64,000 nt of DNA, from positions 62,001 to 126,000 of the forward strand of contig NZ_CAHJXO010000003.1 in the NCBI RefSeq assembly GCF_903645305.1. The letters are read 5' to 3'. The stretch comes from Corynebacterium sp. Marseille-P4321. Its GTDB lineage: Bacteria; Actinomycetota; Actinomycetes; Mycobacteriales; Mycobacteriaceae. A model generated the notes under the pieces. It did no database searches and had not been told where the DNA came from. It worked only from the letters and a program-made list of their open reading frames with translations. The position numbers were made by a program, and so were the translations under genes. Shown piece by piece: positions 45,127 through 56,651 of the stretch. Numbering within the stretch: position 1 is the first letter of the stretch; every line of letters begins with the position of its first letter.

Positions 45127-45990
45127 ATGAAAACCACAAACACCCCCGGCAGCATCTGGGCTACCCGTCCTCCCCGTCTGCCCCGATCGCAAGGCGGGAA
45201 CGGAATCATCGGCGGCGTGTGCGCAGGCTTCGGCGCACGCTTCCAGATCGACCCGCTCCTTATCCGCTTGCTGTTCATCGCAACGAGCTTCGCGTTCGGC
45301 GGCGGACTCTTCCTCTACCTGCTGTGCTGGCTCAACATGCCCCGCTTAGGCCTCGCCGTGAGCCCGTGGGAGTCCCTGCAGGCGCCCCGCGAGCGGCTCA
45401 CCAGCGCGGAGCGCAACGAGCGCGGCACCGCGTTCGCGCTCTGCCTCGCCATCGGCATCGCGTTCCCGGTGCTCGCGGTGCTAGGAAAGCTTTGGGCGAC
45501 GCTGCTCAGCGCGCTTATCCTCGGCGCCGGCTGGTACCTCGCATACATGCGCAGGCCACAACCACCGGCAAGTTTGCTCCCTGGTGTTGAGGGAGAGGCG
45601 GATACTTCCGCACGTCCGTGGCTCTGGGTTCCGGCAGTACTCACCCTTGTTGTACTGAGCGTGGCGGCCACAGCGAAGTTCCAGGCGCACTGGTTCATTG
45701 TGAAAGAGGACAGCCCGCTTAACGACGTGAACGTATTCGCCGGGCCGGTCGTCGTAGACCTCACCGACATCGATCCGCTGGAGGAGGACGTGGCAATCGA
45801 AGTGCGCAACACATTCGGGCGGATCGACCTGCGGCTACCCAAGGACGTTCCCGTGCTGGTCACCTGCGATACCCTTGTTGGCGAGACTGACTGCCCGGCC
45901 GGCGAAGTCAATAACGGTGCCGAAGGCCACCGGCTCACCGTCGATTTACGTCAACGGGTTGGCAATATCCGCGCCTACTTCGTCGAGTGA
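45127..45990 (+). CDS. Second intact PspC-domain membrane protein
   Basis: This 287-residue paralogue of the preceding protein has PspC core GGNGIIGGVCAGFGARFQID, two helices at about 100-140, a shorter linker, and the same kind of C-terminal domain (VVVDLTDIDPLEEDVAIEV, then CDTLVGETDCPAGEVNNG and LRQRVGNIRAYFVE). The Cys pair in this domain is conserved between the two. The GAGGAG ribosome binding site lies in the last codons of the upstream gene, so the two are co-translated. The palindromic repeats begin 2 bp after the stop. Confidence 0.88.
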   Translation: MKTTNTPGSIWATRPPRLPRSQGGNGIIGGVCAGFGARFQIDPLLIRLLFIATSFAFGGGLFLYLLCWLNMPRLGLAVSPWESLQAPRERLTSAERNERGTAFALCLAIGIAFPVLAVLGKLWATLLSALILGAGWYLAYMRRPQPPASLLPGVEGEADTSARPWLWVPAVLTLVVLSVAATAKFQAHWFIVKEDSPLNDVNVFAGPVVVDLTDIDPLEEDVAIEVRNTFGRIDLRLPKDVPVLVTCDTLVGETDCPAGEVNNGAEGHRLTVDLRQRVGNIRAYFVE

Positions 45991-45991
45991 A

Positions 45992-46008
45992 GTATGCAGC
46001 TGCATAGT
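45992..46008. repeat. Intergenic inverted repeat, TATGCAGCTGCATA copy
   Basis: This copy has a perfect 14-bp palindromic core (45993-46006) starting 2 bp after the PspC stop. It belongs to the same family as the copies at 25174-25336. Confidence 0.85.
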
Positions 46009-46047
46009 CGCATGACAGGATATATAAGCTGCCCCGATAAACAGCGC

Positions 46048-46077
46048 GGGCCGACTATGCAGCTGCATAGTCGGCCC
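46048..46077. repeat. 30-bp perfect palindrome
   Basis: The core is GACTATGCAGCTGCATAGTC flanked by GGGCC and GGCCC. It lies between two convergent stops (45990 and 46087). It may serve as a two-way terminator stem, though no U-tract follows on either side, or as a binding site. Confidence 0.9.
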
Positions 46078-46086
46078 GTTACGCCG

Positions 46087-47649
46087 TTACTCCCACTCGA
46101 TGGTTCCCGGCGGCTTCGACGTCACGTCGAGCACCACCCGGTTGACCTCCGCCACCTCGTTGGTGATGCGGGTGGAGATCGCCTCCAGCGTCTCGTACGG
46201 CACGCGGACCCAGTCCGCGGTCATGGCGTCTTCGGACGCGACCGGGCGCAGCACGATCGGGTGGCCGTAGGTGCGGCCGTCGCCCTGCACGCCCACTGAG
46301 CGCACGTCAGCAAGCAGCACGACCGGGCACTGCCAAATCTGCTCGTCCAGGCCGGCCTTGGTCAGCTCCTCGCGCGCGATGGCGTCGGCGGCGCGCAGGG
46401 TTTCCAGGCGCTCCTCGGTCACTTCGCCGATGATGCGGATGCCCAGTCCTGGCCCCGGGAACGGCTGGCGGTTCACAATCACCTCGGGCAGGCCGAGTTC
46501 GCGGCCGACGGCGCGGACCTCGTCCTTGAACAGGAGGCGAAGCGGCTCAACGAGCTTGAACTCCACGTCGTCCGGCAGGCCGCCAACGTTGTGGTGGCTC
46601 TTGATGTTCGCGGTACCGGTGCCGCCGCCGGACTCCACCACGTCCGGGTACAAGGTCCCCTGGACCAGGAAGTCGACGCTCTGCCCGTCTCCGGAATCCG
46701 CCAGGATTCCCGCGACGGCGCGCTCGAAGGAGCGGATGAACTCCGCGCCGATAGCCTTGCGCTTCGCCTCCGGCTCGGTCACGCCGGCCAGCTTGGAAAG
46801 GAACGCCTCGCGTTCGTCGACAGTGACTAGGTTGGCACCGGTCGCGGCCACGAAGTCGTTCTCCACCTGCTCGCGCTCCCCCTGGCGCAGCAGGCCGTGG
46901 TCCACGAACACGCAGGTAAGCCGGTCACCGATGGCGCGCTGCACAAGTGCGGCAGCCACCGCGGAGTCCACGCCGCCGGACAGGCCGCAGATCGCGCGCC
47001 CCTCGCCCACCTGCTCGCGTACCTGCTCAATGAGCTGGTCAGCGATGTTGGAGGCGGTCCAGTTCTGCTCCAAGCCCGCAATGTCGGTGAGGAAGCGGGT
47101 AAGCACCTGCTGGCCGTGCGGGGAGTGCATGACCTCCGGGTGGTACTGCACGCCGGCGAATTTGCGGGATGCGTCCTCGAACGCCGCCACGGGCGCGCCC
47201 GGGGTGGACGCGGTCACCTCGAAGCCTTCGGGCGCCTGGGTCACGGAGTCGCCGTGCGACATCCAGACGGGGTGGGTGGCCGACAGGCCGTCGTGAAGCT
47301 TGCCGCCCTTGACCTCCATCTGGGTGCGGCCGTACTCGCGCGCACCGGTTTTCTCCACCTTGCCGCCGAGCGCCTGCGTCATGATCTGGAAGCCGTAGCA
47401 GATGCCGAAAATCGGCAGCCCCAGCTCGAAAATCTCGGCATCAAGTTGCGGGGCGCCCTCCTCGTACACCGAGGACGGGCCACCCGAAAGCACGAGCGCG
47501 AGCGGGTTCTTCTCGCGGACCTCGGCGGCGGTGATAGTGGACGGAACGACCTCGGAAAACACATTGGCCTCGCGCACGCGGCGGGCGATGAGCTGCGCGT
47601 ACTGGGCACCGAAGTCGACGACAAGGACAGGACGTTGATCGGTAGTCAC
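46087..47649 (-). CDS. guaA: GMP synthase (glutamine-hydrolysing)
   Basis: This 520-residue enzyme aminates XMP to GMP. The class I glutamine amidotransferase domain is N-terminal, with nucleophile Cys in [10 protein letters not shown] (near 84) and His-Glu in QYHPEV. The ATP pyrophosphatase domain has the P-loop [10 protein letters not shown] (near 232), and the dimerisation domain ends in [11 protein letters not shown]. The start is GTG at 47649, 8 nt after TAGTAT. It is separated from guaB and guaB3 by the PAS protein gene. Confidence 0.97.
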   Translation of the reverse strand: MTTDQRPVLVVDFGAQYAQLIARRVREANVFSEVVPSTITAAEVREKNPLALVLSGGPSSVYEEGAPQLDAEIFELGLPIFGICYGFQIMTQALGGKVEKTGAREYGRTQMEVKGGKLHDGLSATHPVWMSHGDSVTQAPEGFEVTASTPGAPVAAFEDASRKFAGVQYHPEVMHSPHGQQVLTRFLTDIAGLEQNWTASNIADQLIEQVREQVGEGRAICGLSGGVDSAVAAALVQRAIGDRLTCVFVDHGLLRQGEREQVENDFVAATGANLVTVDEREAFLSKLAGVTEPEAKRKAIGAEFIRSFERAVAGILADSGDGQSVDFLVQGTLYPDVVESGGGTGTANIKSHHNVGGLPDDVEFKLVEPLRLLFKDEVRAVGRELGLPEVIVNRQPFPGPGLGIRIIGEVTEERLETLRAADAIAREELTKAGLDEQIWQCPVVLLADVRSVGVQGDGRTYGHPIVLRPVASEDAMTADWVRVPYETLEAISTRITNEVAEVNRVVLDVTSKPPGTIEWE

Positions 47650-47670
47650 GGCTTCAAATACTAGCCGATT

Positions 47671-47681
47671 GCTTATCGACG
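47671..47681 (+). repeat. Iterated 11-mer, copy 16 (intergenic)
   Basis: GCTTATCGACG in the guaA upstream region between its promoter and the terminator of the PAS gene. Confidence 0.9.
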
Positions 47682-47702
47682 GCTCCCGCCCGGCACACAG
47701 AA

Positions 47703-47732
47703 ACGCCGCGACTACGCAGATGGTCGCGGCGT
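47703..47732 (-). terminator. Terminator of the PAS-domain gene
   Basis: A 10-bp perfect stem (ACGCCGCGAC with GTCGCGGCGT) has a 10-nt loop, followed on the minus strand by TTTCTGTG. It lies 15 bp after the stop at 47748. Confidence 0.65.
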
Positions 47733-47747
47733 GAAAGCTAGCGCTTA

Positions 47748-49040
47748 CTAGCGCACTGCTGCACTGAGGCGGTCCAGTGCCTCACGCACCGGGTCCGTCG
47801 ACGGCGCCTGCGCCAAGTTCTCCGCAGAGACATGCAGCTGGTGGATGGAGCGGTCAGCCGCATCCATAGCACGCTGCACCTCTTCCACCAGCGGCGCAAC
47901 CTCGTCGCCCATGATGGAATCGGTCGTGTTCTGCGACCAACGCTTAATCATCTCAAGCGGAATCTTCGTCAGCTCCGTAATGGAGTTCACCTTCAGCTCC
48001 ACACGGCGGCGGAACGAGGAGTGCAGGAACACCGCGTCGTCCATGTGGCTGACGTCGCCCTCAAGCGCGTCGACAAGCAAACGCATCGAGTCCGAGCGGT
48101 CCTCCTCCGTGGAGAACTGCGCAGTCTGCGCGGTGTGCAGACGAGCCAGAGCGATAGCCATGCGCGCGTTAGAGGTCTTCGCGTACAGCTCCTCGGCCAC
48201 CTCGGCCAGAGACTGCGCGTTTTCGTCGATAATGCCACGCATCGTCGCCCACACCTGCAGCGGAGCGAGCAGCAGCGTACGCGACGCGCCCTCGGCGACG
48301 ACGTTTTCCATCTCCGCCTTCACCTTGTTGGTCACCGCGTTCTCTTCCACCAAGGTCTCAGACGCCTTGCGTAGCTCTTCGGCCGCAACCTGAATCGCGG
48401 TCTGGATCTGCATGAACGAGTCGAGCTCGGAGTACAGCGCCTGCGCCGCGTCGTAGATCTCGCCTTCGCCCTCCGGTAGCGTGAAGCCAGCTTCCTCGCG
48501 GGCAGCAACCTCGGCCGGCAACGCATCGCGAATAAACGCGTCGTAGTCCGGCAGCAGCTCCCCCATGCGGGCGGCGCCGCGCACAGCGCGCTCGCGGCGG
48601 CCGACACCCTCGTCGAGCGCGGCGTGCTCAACGGCGTTCGCCTCCTGGTACACCTCGCCCGCTGCCGCGAACAGCTCCGTCATCGGGCGGGTACGCACCG
48701 AAAGGTAGCCCCCGTCCGGCAACGGGGTGACGGTGGCGAACACGTCGTAGGCCGAACCGCTCTTCGCCCTGTTGCGCACGTACGCAGCGAAGGGACGGCC
48801 ATCCTCGATGGTGTCCCACATCAGCTTGAACGCGCCGCCGGGCATCTCCTCGTGGCGGATCAAGTTATGGGGTTTGCCGATCATTTCCTCGGGCGAATAC
48901 TGCGCATGGCGAATGAACACCTCATTGACGTGGGTCATCACGCCTTTCGCGTCAGTGACGGAAAAGAAGATGTCGTTGACGCCAACCTCGTGGGACGGGC
49001 CCTCTGGGGCGTCTCGAAGTATCGTTACACGGTTGGACAT
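47748..49040 (-). CDS. PAS-domain protein with a methyl-accepting-like helical C-terminus
   Basis: This is a 430-residue soluble protein. The N-terminal PAS domain (about 20-125) closely resembles that of aerotaxis receptors: [20 protein letters not shown], then [26 protein letters not shown] and [20 protein letters not shown]. The remaining 300 residues are long helices with heptad-like Ala/Leu/Glu patterns but no membrane segment and no recognisable MCP signalling tip. Corynebacteria are non-motile and generally lack a chemotaxis pathway, so this sensor must signal otherwise. The PAS pocket may bind FAD or haem, which I cannot judge. It has its own terminator and sits alone between guaA and guaB3. 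Confidence 0.82.
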   Translation of the reverse strand: MSNRVTILRDAPEGPSHEVGVNDIFFSVTDAKGVMTHVNEVFIRHAQYSPEEMIGKPHNLIRHEEMPGGAFKLMWDTIEDGRPFAAYVRNRAKSGSAYDVFATVTPLPDGGYLSVRTRPMTELFAAAGEVYQEANAVEHAALDEGVGRRERAVRGAARMGELLPDYDAFIRDALPAEVAAREEAGFTLPEGEGEIYDAAQALYSELDSFMQIQTAIQVAAEELRKASETLVEENAVTNKVKAEMENVVAEGASRTLLLAPLQVWATMRGIIDENAQSLAEVAEELYAKTSNARMAIALARLHTAQTAQFSTEEDRSDSMRLLVDALEGDVSHMDDAVFLHSSFRRRVELKVNSITELTKIPLEMIKRWSQNTTDSIMGDEVAPLVEEVQRAMDAADRSIHQLHVSAENLAQAPSTDPVREALDRLSAAVR

Positions 49041-49065
49041 AAGTGAACTTCAACCAATTCTGCGA

Positions 49066-50223
49066 TTAAGAGCGGACACACAATTCGGCCTTTTGGAAAG
49101 ACTTCAAATCAGTGTACCCGCATTTGGCCATAATTCTCCGTAATCCCCCAATTAGGTTGACTTCACCCCACGGTTCGGACGACGGACCATAGAGCACAAC
49201 CCCGAGTGGGTGGCGCCTCGAAGCCCCAGAGGATTCGCTCGTTTCCACTCCACCCCGGGGAAACTGCGGGTGGGCTGCCTGGGATTGCCAGTACGCGCCA
49301 CCGGCGGCGGCTTCCTCGGCGCCGGTAAGACCGCGGCCCAGCATAACGGCATCCGCACCGCAGGCCACCGCGACGGCGATCTCGCCCGCGGAGAGCTCGT
49401 CCGCATCGGCGAGGACATGCACGTAGCGCCCCTCCGTCTCATCCAGGTAATCCCGGCGCGCCGCAGCCGCGTCTGCGATTGCAGTAGCCATCGGCACGTA
49501 GATGCCGGTGTCGCGGACCATGTCGCCCGCGCCGACGATCACACCGGCCACGCCGGCGCGCATGAGGTGCAGCGCGGTGGAGTAGTCGTACACGCCTCCC
49601 GCAATCACCGGGACCTCGAGCGTGCCCACGAACTCCTTCAGGTTCAACGACTCCCCGCCCGGCTGCACGTGCTCGGCGGAGACCGTCGCCCCCTGGATGA
49701 ACAGGATTTCCGCGCCAGCCTTGATGACTACGGGCGCAAGTTCGCGAGCGTTTTGCGGGCTCACGCGCACCGCAACGGTCACGCCTGCGTCGCGGACCTG
49801 GGCGATGCGCTCAGTGAGCAGGTCCGTGTCCAGCTCCGCTGCGTGCAGGCGCTGCAGCGTCTCGATGCGTGCCCTACTGGTACGCAGGAAATCATCGGCG
49901 TCTTCGTCAGCCGATTCAGCGCCGCCCGCGTTAAGCACCTCCTGCACGGCGTCCTCGAAGGAGGCATGCCGACCCCAGAGCCCCTCGGCGTCAATGACGG
50001 CTAGACCGCCCTGCTTGCCCATCTCGACGACAAACTCGGGGCTGGCAAGCGCGTCGGTTGGCCGCGCAATGAGCGGGATGTCAAAGCTGTACGCGTCGAT
50101 GTGCCACGAAGTATCAACGTCCTTCGAGGAACGCGTGCGCCGCTTCGGCACGATGGAGATTTGGTGCAGGTCGTAGGCCTTGCGGGCCTCTCGGCCGAGC
50201 CCGATTTCGACGTAGTCACGCAT
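49066..50223 (-). CDS. guaB3: IMP dehydrogenase family protein GuaB3
   Basis: This 385-residue protein belongs to the GuaB3 group, typical of actinobacteria and distinct from catalytic GuaB. It begins MRDYVEIGLGREARKAYDLH and has the IMPDH barrel segments KRRTRSSKDVDTSWHID and VIAGGVYDYSTALHLMRAGVAG, with DLVRDTG-like MVRDTG. It lacks CBS domains. Whether GuaB3 makes XMP, reduces GMP or regulates GuaB is not settled. It lies 17 bp after guaB and is co-transcribed. Confidence 0.92.
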   Translation of the reverse strand: MRDYVEIGLGREARKAYDLHQISIVPKRRTRSSKDVDTSWHIDAYSFDIPLIARPTDALASPEFVVEMGKQGGLAVIDAEGLWGRHASFEDAVQEVLNAGGAESADEDADDFLRTSRARIETLQRLHAAELDTDLLTERIAQVRDAGVTVAVRVSPQNARELAPVVIKAGAEILFIQGATVSAEHVQPGGESLNLKEFVGTLEVPVIAGGVYDYSTALHLMRAGVAGVIVGAGDMVRDTGIYVPMATAIADAAAARRDYLDETEGRYVHVLADADELSAGEIAVAVACGADAVMLGRGLTGAEEAAAGGAYWQSQAAHPQFPRGGVETSESSGASRRHPLGVVLYGPSSEPWGEVNLIGGLRRIMAKCGYTDLKSFQKAELCVRS

Positions 50224-50240
50224 TGGTCAAACGCCCCTTT

Positions 50241-51842
<1,602 letters not shown>

Positions 51843-51862
51843 CTACTCCCAAGCTCCTTGAA

Positions 51863-51868
51863 TAGGCT
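51863..51868 (+). promoter_or_regulatory. -10 box for the DUF5319 gene
   Basis: TAGGCT ends 7 nt before the GTG at 51876; no Shine-Dalgarno sequence is visible. Confidence 0.55.
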
Positions 51869-51875
51869 GGGTCAG

Positions 51876-52247
51876 GTGAACTACGACGACATGATGCCAC
51901 TGGACCCGTTCGCGGACGACCCCAACGACCCGGCATCCTTCATCGAAGACGACGAACCGGTGGAGCCACTGTCGGCCCAGGAGCGCGTTGAAGTCATCCG
52001 CGACCTCGCCCACGTGCGCGACGCACAGCGCCTGCTGAAGCCTCGCGGCATCCTGGGCATCTACTTCCAGTGCGACGACTGCGACCAGATGCACTTCTAC
52101 GACTGGGAGATCATGGAGCAAAACATGATCGCCTCGCTGAACAACGAGCTGCCGCCGGTGCACGAGCCGAGCGCGAGCCCGAACATCGACGCATACGTGC
52201 CCTGGGATTACGCCATGGGCTACCTTGACGGCCTCGAGGGACGCTAG
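51876..52247 (+). CDS. DUF5319 protein
   Basis: This is a 123-residue acidic soluble protein: MNYDDMMPLDPFADDPNDPA at the start, RDAQRLLKPRGILGIYFQCDDCDQMHFYDWEIM in the middle (with a CDDC pair), and YVPWDYAMGYLDGLEG at the end. It matches the DUF5319 family found at this exact position, between guaB and sigD-rsdA, in actinobacteria. The CDDC pair could bind a metal or form a disulfide. The function is unknown. The start is a leaderless GTG; the longer frame upstream is guaB antisense. Confidence 0.85.
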   Translation: MNYDDMMPLDPFADDPNDPASFIEDDEPVEPLSAQERVEVIRDLAHVRDAQRLLKPRGILGIYFQCDDCDQMHFYDWEIMEQNMIASLNNELPPVHEPSASPNIDAYVPWDYAMGYLDGLEGR

Positions 52248-52433
52248 CTACTCCGTTCCGTTCGAGGAGCCGATTACGCCCACCGGAGGCGCCACCGACG
52301 GTGCGACGAGCGACTGATGCACCGACACCGGCGGGGCAGCCGGCTGAGACACTGGCTGGGGTGGCTGCACCGGCTGTTCCTGGTTACTCGGCGCGGGCGG
52401 CTGTGAGCCCTGGCTGGGCTGGCTCGGTTGCAC
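52248..52433 (-). other. Out-of-frame Pro/Gln-rich extension after rsdA
   Basis: This open frame continues the Pro/Gln-rich composition of the RsdA tail (QPSQPSQGSQPPAPSNQEQP and on) to a stop at 52248. It overlaps the annotated rsdA end in a different frame. Removing one G from the G5 run near 52432-52440 would fuse it to RsdA. It is most likely the displaced C-terminus of RsdA and not a separate gene. Confidence 0.6.
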
Positions 52434-53112
52434 CTGCCCCCTGGCCTGGCTGGCCCGGCTGGCCTGGCTGCACGGTCGGCGCTTGACCGGTACCTGGCGT
52501 CTGCGTGCCGGGTACCTGGCTCGGCACCGCGGTTTCCGGACGTGGTTCTGCAGGCACTGCTGCCGAGGGCTGCGGTGGCTCAGGCGCAGTCTTCGTCGTT
52601 GTCACATTGCGGGTCACGGTGACCACCACAGGGTCGCCGGACGGGCCGAGCCTTGGCACCTTGGTCTCGTTGATGGAGGCCAACAGAAGCCGAGCTTGCT
52701 CGAGCAGGTCGCGTGTGGCATCGGCATCGCCGCTTTCGCTCGCAGCCTCCAACTCATCCAAGGTGGTGGCCAGCTCCACCATTGTGGTCTCGCCCTTGTT
52801 CATAGGGCTGTACAGCGCTGATCCGGCGCCTACGATCGCCACGGAGGCCGCTGCCGCACCCACCAAGCCTGCAACCCACGGGTTGGTGGCGTAGCGCTTC
52901 TTGCGGGCCTCATCCAGCGACACCACGTCTGCGCCGCCTTCGTGCTCCCCCGGAAGCTGCGGCGCGTCTGGCATGGGGCGCTCCACGTCCTCACGCAACC
53001 CCAGCAGCAAACCGGCGAGGGGGTCACTGTCGTTCGAAGGGTCCTCGCCGCGCGCTAACGCGTCGAGGAAGAGGTCGTCGCTCTTCACTGAGTCGCCCCG
53101 TCGCTCACTCAC
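52384..53112 (-). CDS. rsdA: Anti-sigma-D factor RsdA, C-terminus probably frameshifted
   Basis: This is a 242-residue membrane protein. The N-terminal anti-sigma region holds DDLFLDALARGEDPSNDSDPL, which resembles the SigD-binding helix. A single membrane helix lies near 80-102 (NPWVAGLVGAAAASVAIVGAGSALY), and the extracytoplasmic part becomes Pro/Gln/Thr-rich. It overlaps sigD by 4 bp, as in other actinobacteria, where regulated proteolysis of RsdA frees SigD. The last 20 residues before the stop at 52384 lose the PGQ pattern, while the next frame continues it for another 60 residues, implying a 1-nt shift. Confidence 0.85.
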   Translation of the reverse strand: MSERRGDSVKSDDLFLDALARGEDPSNDSDPLAGLLLGLREDVERPMPDAPQLPGEHEGGADVVSLDEARKKRYATNPWVAGLVGAAAASVAIVGAGSALYSPMNKGETTMVELATTLDELEAASESGDADATRDLLEQARLLLASINETKVPRLGPSGDPVVVTVTRNVTTTKTAPEPPQPSAAVPAEPRPETAVPSQVPGTQTPGTGQAPTVQPGQPGQPGQGAGATEPAQPGLTAARAE

Positions 53113-53759
53113 GGTTGCCCGCCTTCCGGTTGCCTGCTCAAACCTGTGCCCAAAAATCGGCCATCATCCTGGCGTAGTTCCTCACGCAGCTTCGCTAATG
53201 CACGGTGCTGCGCCACACGTACAGCACCAGGTGTGCTGCCCACCGCTTCTGCGGTTTCTTCCGCCGTCAAGCCCACGAACACTCGCAGGATGATGATGTC
53301 CCGCGCCGTATCACTTAATACATCGAGCAACGCACGCACAGCGTTACTGCCTTCAATTGTAAGCGCGGCTTCCTCGGGTGTAACCCCTGCGTACTCGCGG
53401 TCGGGCAGTTCTTCCGTCGGGTGGGTCTTGTCGCGCGAATACGCCCTGTGCGCGTCTGCAACCTTGTTGTAGGCGATCCCGTACACGAACGCCATGAAAG
53501 GCTTGCCGGTGTCGTGGTAGCGCGGCAGAGCGGAAGCTACTGCGAGACAGATCTCCTGGGAGACGTCCTCAGGGGTGGGCATCCGTCCGCCGCTCATGCG
53601 TGCACGGGCGTAGCGCAGCACGCGCGGGTGGATGATCGCAATGATGCGCTGCATCGCGCGCTGGTCCCCGTTGGCAGCGGGCGAAACCAGCGAGGCGAGC
53701 TCATCGTCTTCATCAGAGCCGGAGCTGACAGGACCATCGTGGGTAGCTCTAGACCGCAC
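53109..53759 (-). CDS. sigD: ECF RNA polymerase sigma factor SigD
   Basis: This is a 216-residue ECF sigma factor. Region 2 spans about 30-100 (RYARARMSGGRMPTPEDVSQEICLAV and YGIAYNKVADAHRA), and region 4 spans about 135-195 (LLDVLSDTARDIIILRVFVG, then TAEETAEAVGSTPGAVRVAQ). SigD in corynebacteria directs genes for mycolate and cell-envelope integrity. It is the first gene of the sigD-rsdA pair. The GTG at 53759 follows AAGGAAGG by about 10 nt. Confidence 0.93.
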   Translation of the reverse strand: MRSRATHDGPVSSGSDEDDELASLVSPAANGDQRAMQRIIAIIHPRVLRYARARMSGGRMPTPEDVSQEICLAVASALPRYHDTGKPFMAFVYGIAYNKVADAHRAYSRDKTHPTEELPDREYAGVTPEEAALTIEGSNAVRALLDVLSDTARDIIILRVFVGLTAEETAEAVGSTPGAVRVAQHRALAKLREELRQDDGRFLGTGLSRQPEGGQP

Positions 53760-54068
53760 CGCACCGTTTCCTTCCTTGCTCCGACGTGTAGGTTCCGCAC
53801 TATCAAGCGCGGCAGATGCTTCATCATAAACCGTTTACCTGTCACACATCCGCCCACGGGCAACACCTGAATTTCGCAAGGAATTCACCAGCCCGTAACC
53901 TTTGCTGTCAGCCCAGCTCACATCTAATATTTTCACGCTAATCCGGGCAGAGGGTCATTCTGGGAACTACCTGTAACCGCCGATACACCCAGTGTTAACC
54001 CAAGGGAGCCAGACTTCGTTCTCGGTCATCACAGTTCAGAGATTTCTCGTTGAAGGAGCACTCTCCAC
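53760..54068. other. sigD-whiB divergent spacer
   Basis: This 309-bp region contains no gene. The whiB ribosome binding site AAGGAG (54053-54058) is clear. TTTATGATG and AT-rich stretches near 53820-53940 could be promoters, but I cannot define a -10/-35 pair or a SigD autoregulatory site with confidence. Confidence 0.5.
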
Positions 54069-54380
54069 ATGTCTTTGCCACACACGCTTCCGGGCCCCAA
54101 CGCCGACTTCTGGGATTGGCAGCTTCACAGCGCCTGCCGGGGCGAAGCTTCGGAGGTTTTCTACCACCCGGACGGGGAGCGCGGCCGTGCGCGCGCCCAG
54201 CGGGAGAACCGCGCGAAGGCAATCTGCTTCAACTGCCCTGTGCTCTCCCAGTGCCGCGAGCACGCGCTGCGTGTGGCGGAGCCGTATGGCATCTGGGGCG
54301 GCATGAGTGAGTCTGAGCGCCAGGCGGTGCTGCGTGGCGCTGCGGGCGGCATGAAGGTTGCCGCGGCTTCGGCCAAGTAG
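54069..54380 (+). CDS. whcB: WhiB-family iron-sulfur transcription factor (WhcB-like)
   Basis: This is a 103-residue WhiB-like protein with the four cluster ligands Cys23, Cys53, Cys56 and Cys62 (C-x29-C-x2-C-x5-C) and the turn GIWGG at 74-78, followed by a basic C-terminal tail. Wbl proteins hold a 4Fe-4S cluster, bind the primary sigma factor and respond to redox or NO. The position next to groEL1 and sigD matches WhiB3 of mycobacteria and, as I recall, WhcB of C. glutamicum, so the symbol is given by synteny. AAGGAG lies 10 nt upstream of the ATG. A strong terminator follows. Confidence 0.88.
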   Translation: MSLPHTLPGPNADFWDWQLHSACRGEASEVFYHPDGERGRARAQRENRAKAICFNCPVLSQCREHALRVAEPYGIWGGMSESERQAVLRGAAGGMKVAAASAK

Positions 54381-54392
54381 CCGCACATAGCG

Positions 54393-54428
54393 AACTCCCC
54401 GCGGGCATGTTGCTCGCGGGGAGTTTTT
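54393..54428 (+). terminator. whiB terminator
   Basis: An 11-bp stem (AACTCCCCGCG with CGCGGGGAGTT) is followed by a T5 tract, 12 bp after the stop. Confidence 0.9.
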
Positions 54429-54440
54429 GGGCTTGTGTGC

Positions 54441-54451
54441 GCTTATCGACG
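54441..54451 (+). repeat. Iterated 11-mer, copy 18 (intergenic)
   Basis: GCTTATCGACG in the short spacer between the whiB terminator and the groEL1 stop. Confidence 0.9.
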
Positions 54452-54461
54452 CGCAAAGCGT

Positions 54462-56084
<1,623 letters not shown>

Positions 56085-56115
56085 CTACACCCTTTCTGCG
56101 TTACTTGCTTCGAAG

Positions 56116-56415
56116 TTACTTTTCGACGACGGCCAGCAGATCGCGGGCAGACAGCAGCAGGTACTCCTCGCCGCCGTACTTCAGCTCGGTGCCGCCGTAC
56201 TTGGAGAAGATGACGGTGTCGCCCTCGTTGACGTCCAGTGCCACGCGGTTGCCGTTGTCGTCCAGGCGGCCCGGACCAACCGCGATGACGACAGCCTCCT
56301 GCGGCTTCTCAGCTGCGGAGTCCGGGATAACCAGGCCGGAGGCGGTGGTGGTCTCAGCCTCAGCGATCTGGACGAGGACCTTGTCTTCGAGCGGCTTGAT
56401 GTTGACGTTTGCCAT
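56116..56415 (-). CDS. groES: Co-chaperonin GroES (10 kDa)
   Basis: This is a 99-residue lid protein. It has [20 protein letters not shown] at the start, the mobile loop [15 protein letters not shown] and the roof region [20 protein letters not shown]. The length is standard. It is the first gene of groES-groEL1, with 37 bp between them. The CIRCE operator lies about 125 bp upstream. Confidence 0.96.
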   Translation of the reverse strand: MANVNIKPLEDKVLVQIAEAETTTASGLVIPDSAAEKPQEAVVIAVGPGRLDDNGNRVALDVNEGDTVIFSKYGGTELKYGGEEYLLLSARDLLAVVEK

Positions 56416-56541
56416 GATCAGTACCTGTACGTGACCTTTCGTAATTGAAGTCGTTGTTTACGGGTTCAAGGTGATTGAAGTTCAAGGTTTGTCAGGCCCA
56501 GCCGTCGTCGCGGGTGAACAACTGCGCTTCACACAACCTGG

Positions 56542-56568
56542 TTGGCACTCTACCTCCGCGAGTGCTAA
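56542..56568. promoter_or_regulatory. CIRCE element (HrcA operator)
   Basis: TTGGCACTC-N9-GAGTGCTAA matches the CIRCE consensus TTAGCACTC-N9-GAGTGCTAA with a single change in the left arm. It lies upstream of groES-groEL1 on the minus strand. Confidence 0.92.
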
Positions 56569-56579
56569 GTCACAACAAA

Positions 56580-56624
56580 GCCGAGCGCACCACCCCGCGG
56601 GTAAAACGGGGTGCGCGCCCGGCT
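56580..56624 (-). terminator. Terminator at the end of the tsaD operon
   Basis: A long GC-rich hairpin (AGCCGGGCGCGCACCCCG with CGGGGTGGTGCGCTCGGCT, one bulge) is followed on the minus strand by TTTGTT. It insulates groES from the upstream operon. Confidence 0.75.
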
Positions 56625-56651
56625 CCTAACTACCAGCTCAAACGGCCGGTT

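Noticed and set aside
53897..53990. SigD-type promoter (GTAAC...) upstream of whiB or sigD
   Set aside because: Two GTAACC words are present but no matching -10 at the right distance, so autoregulation cannot be supported from sequence.
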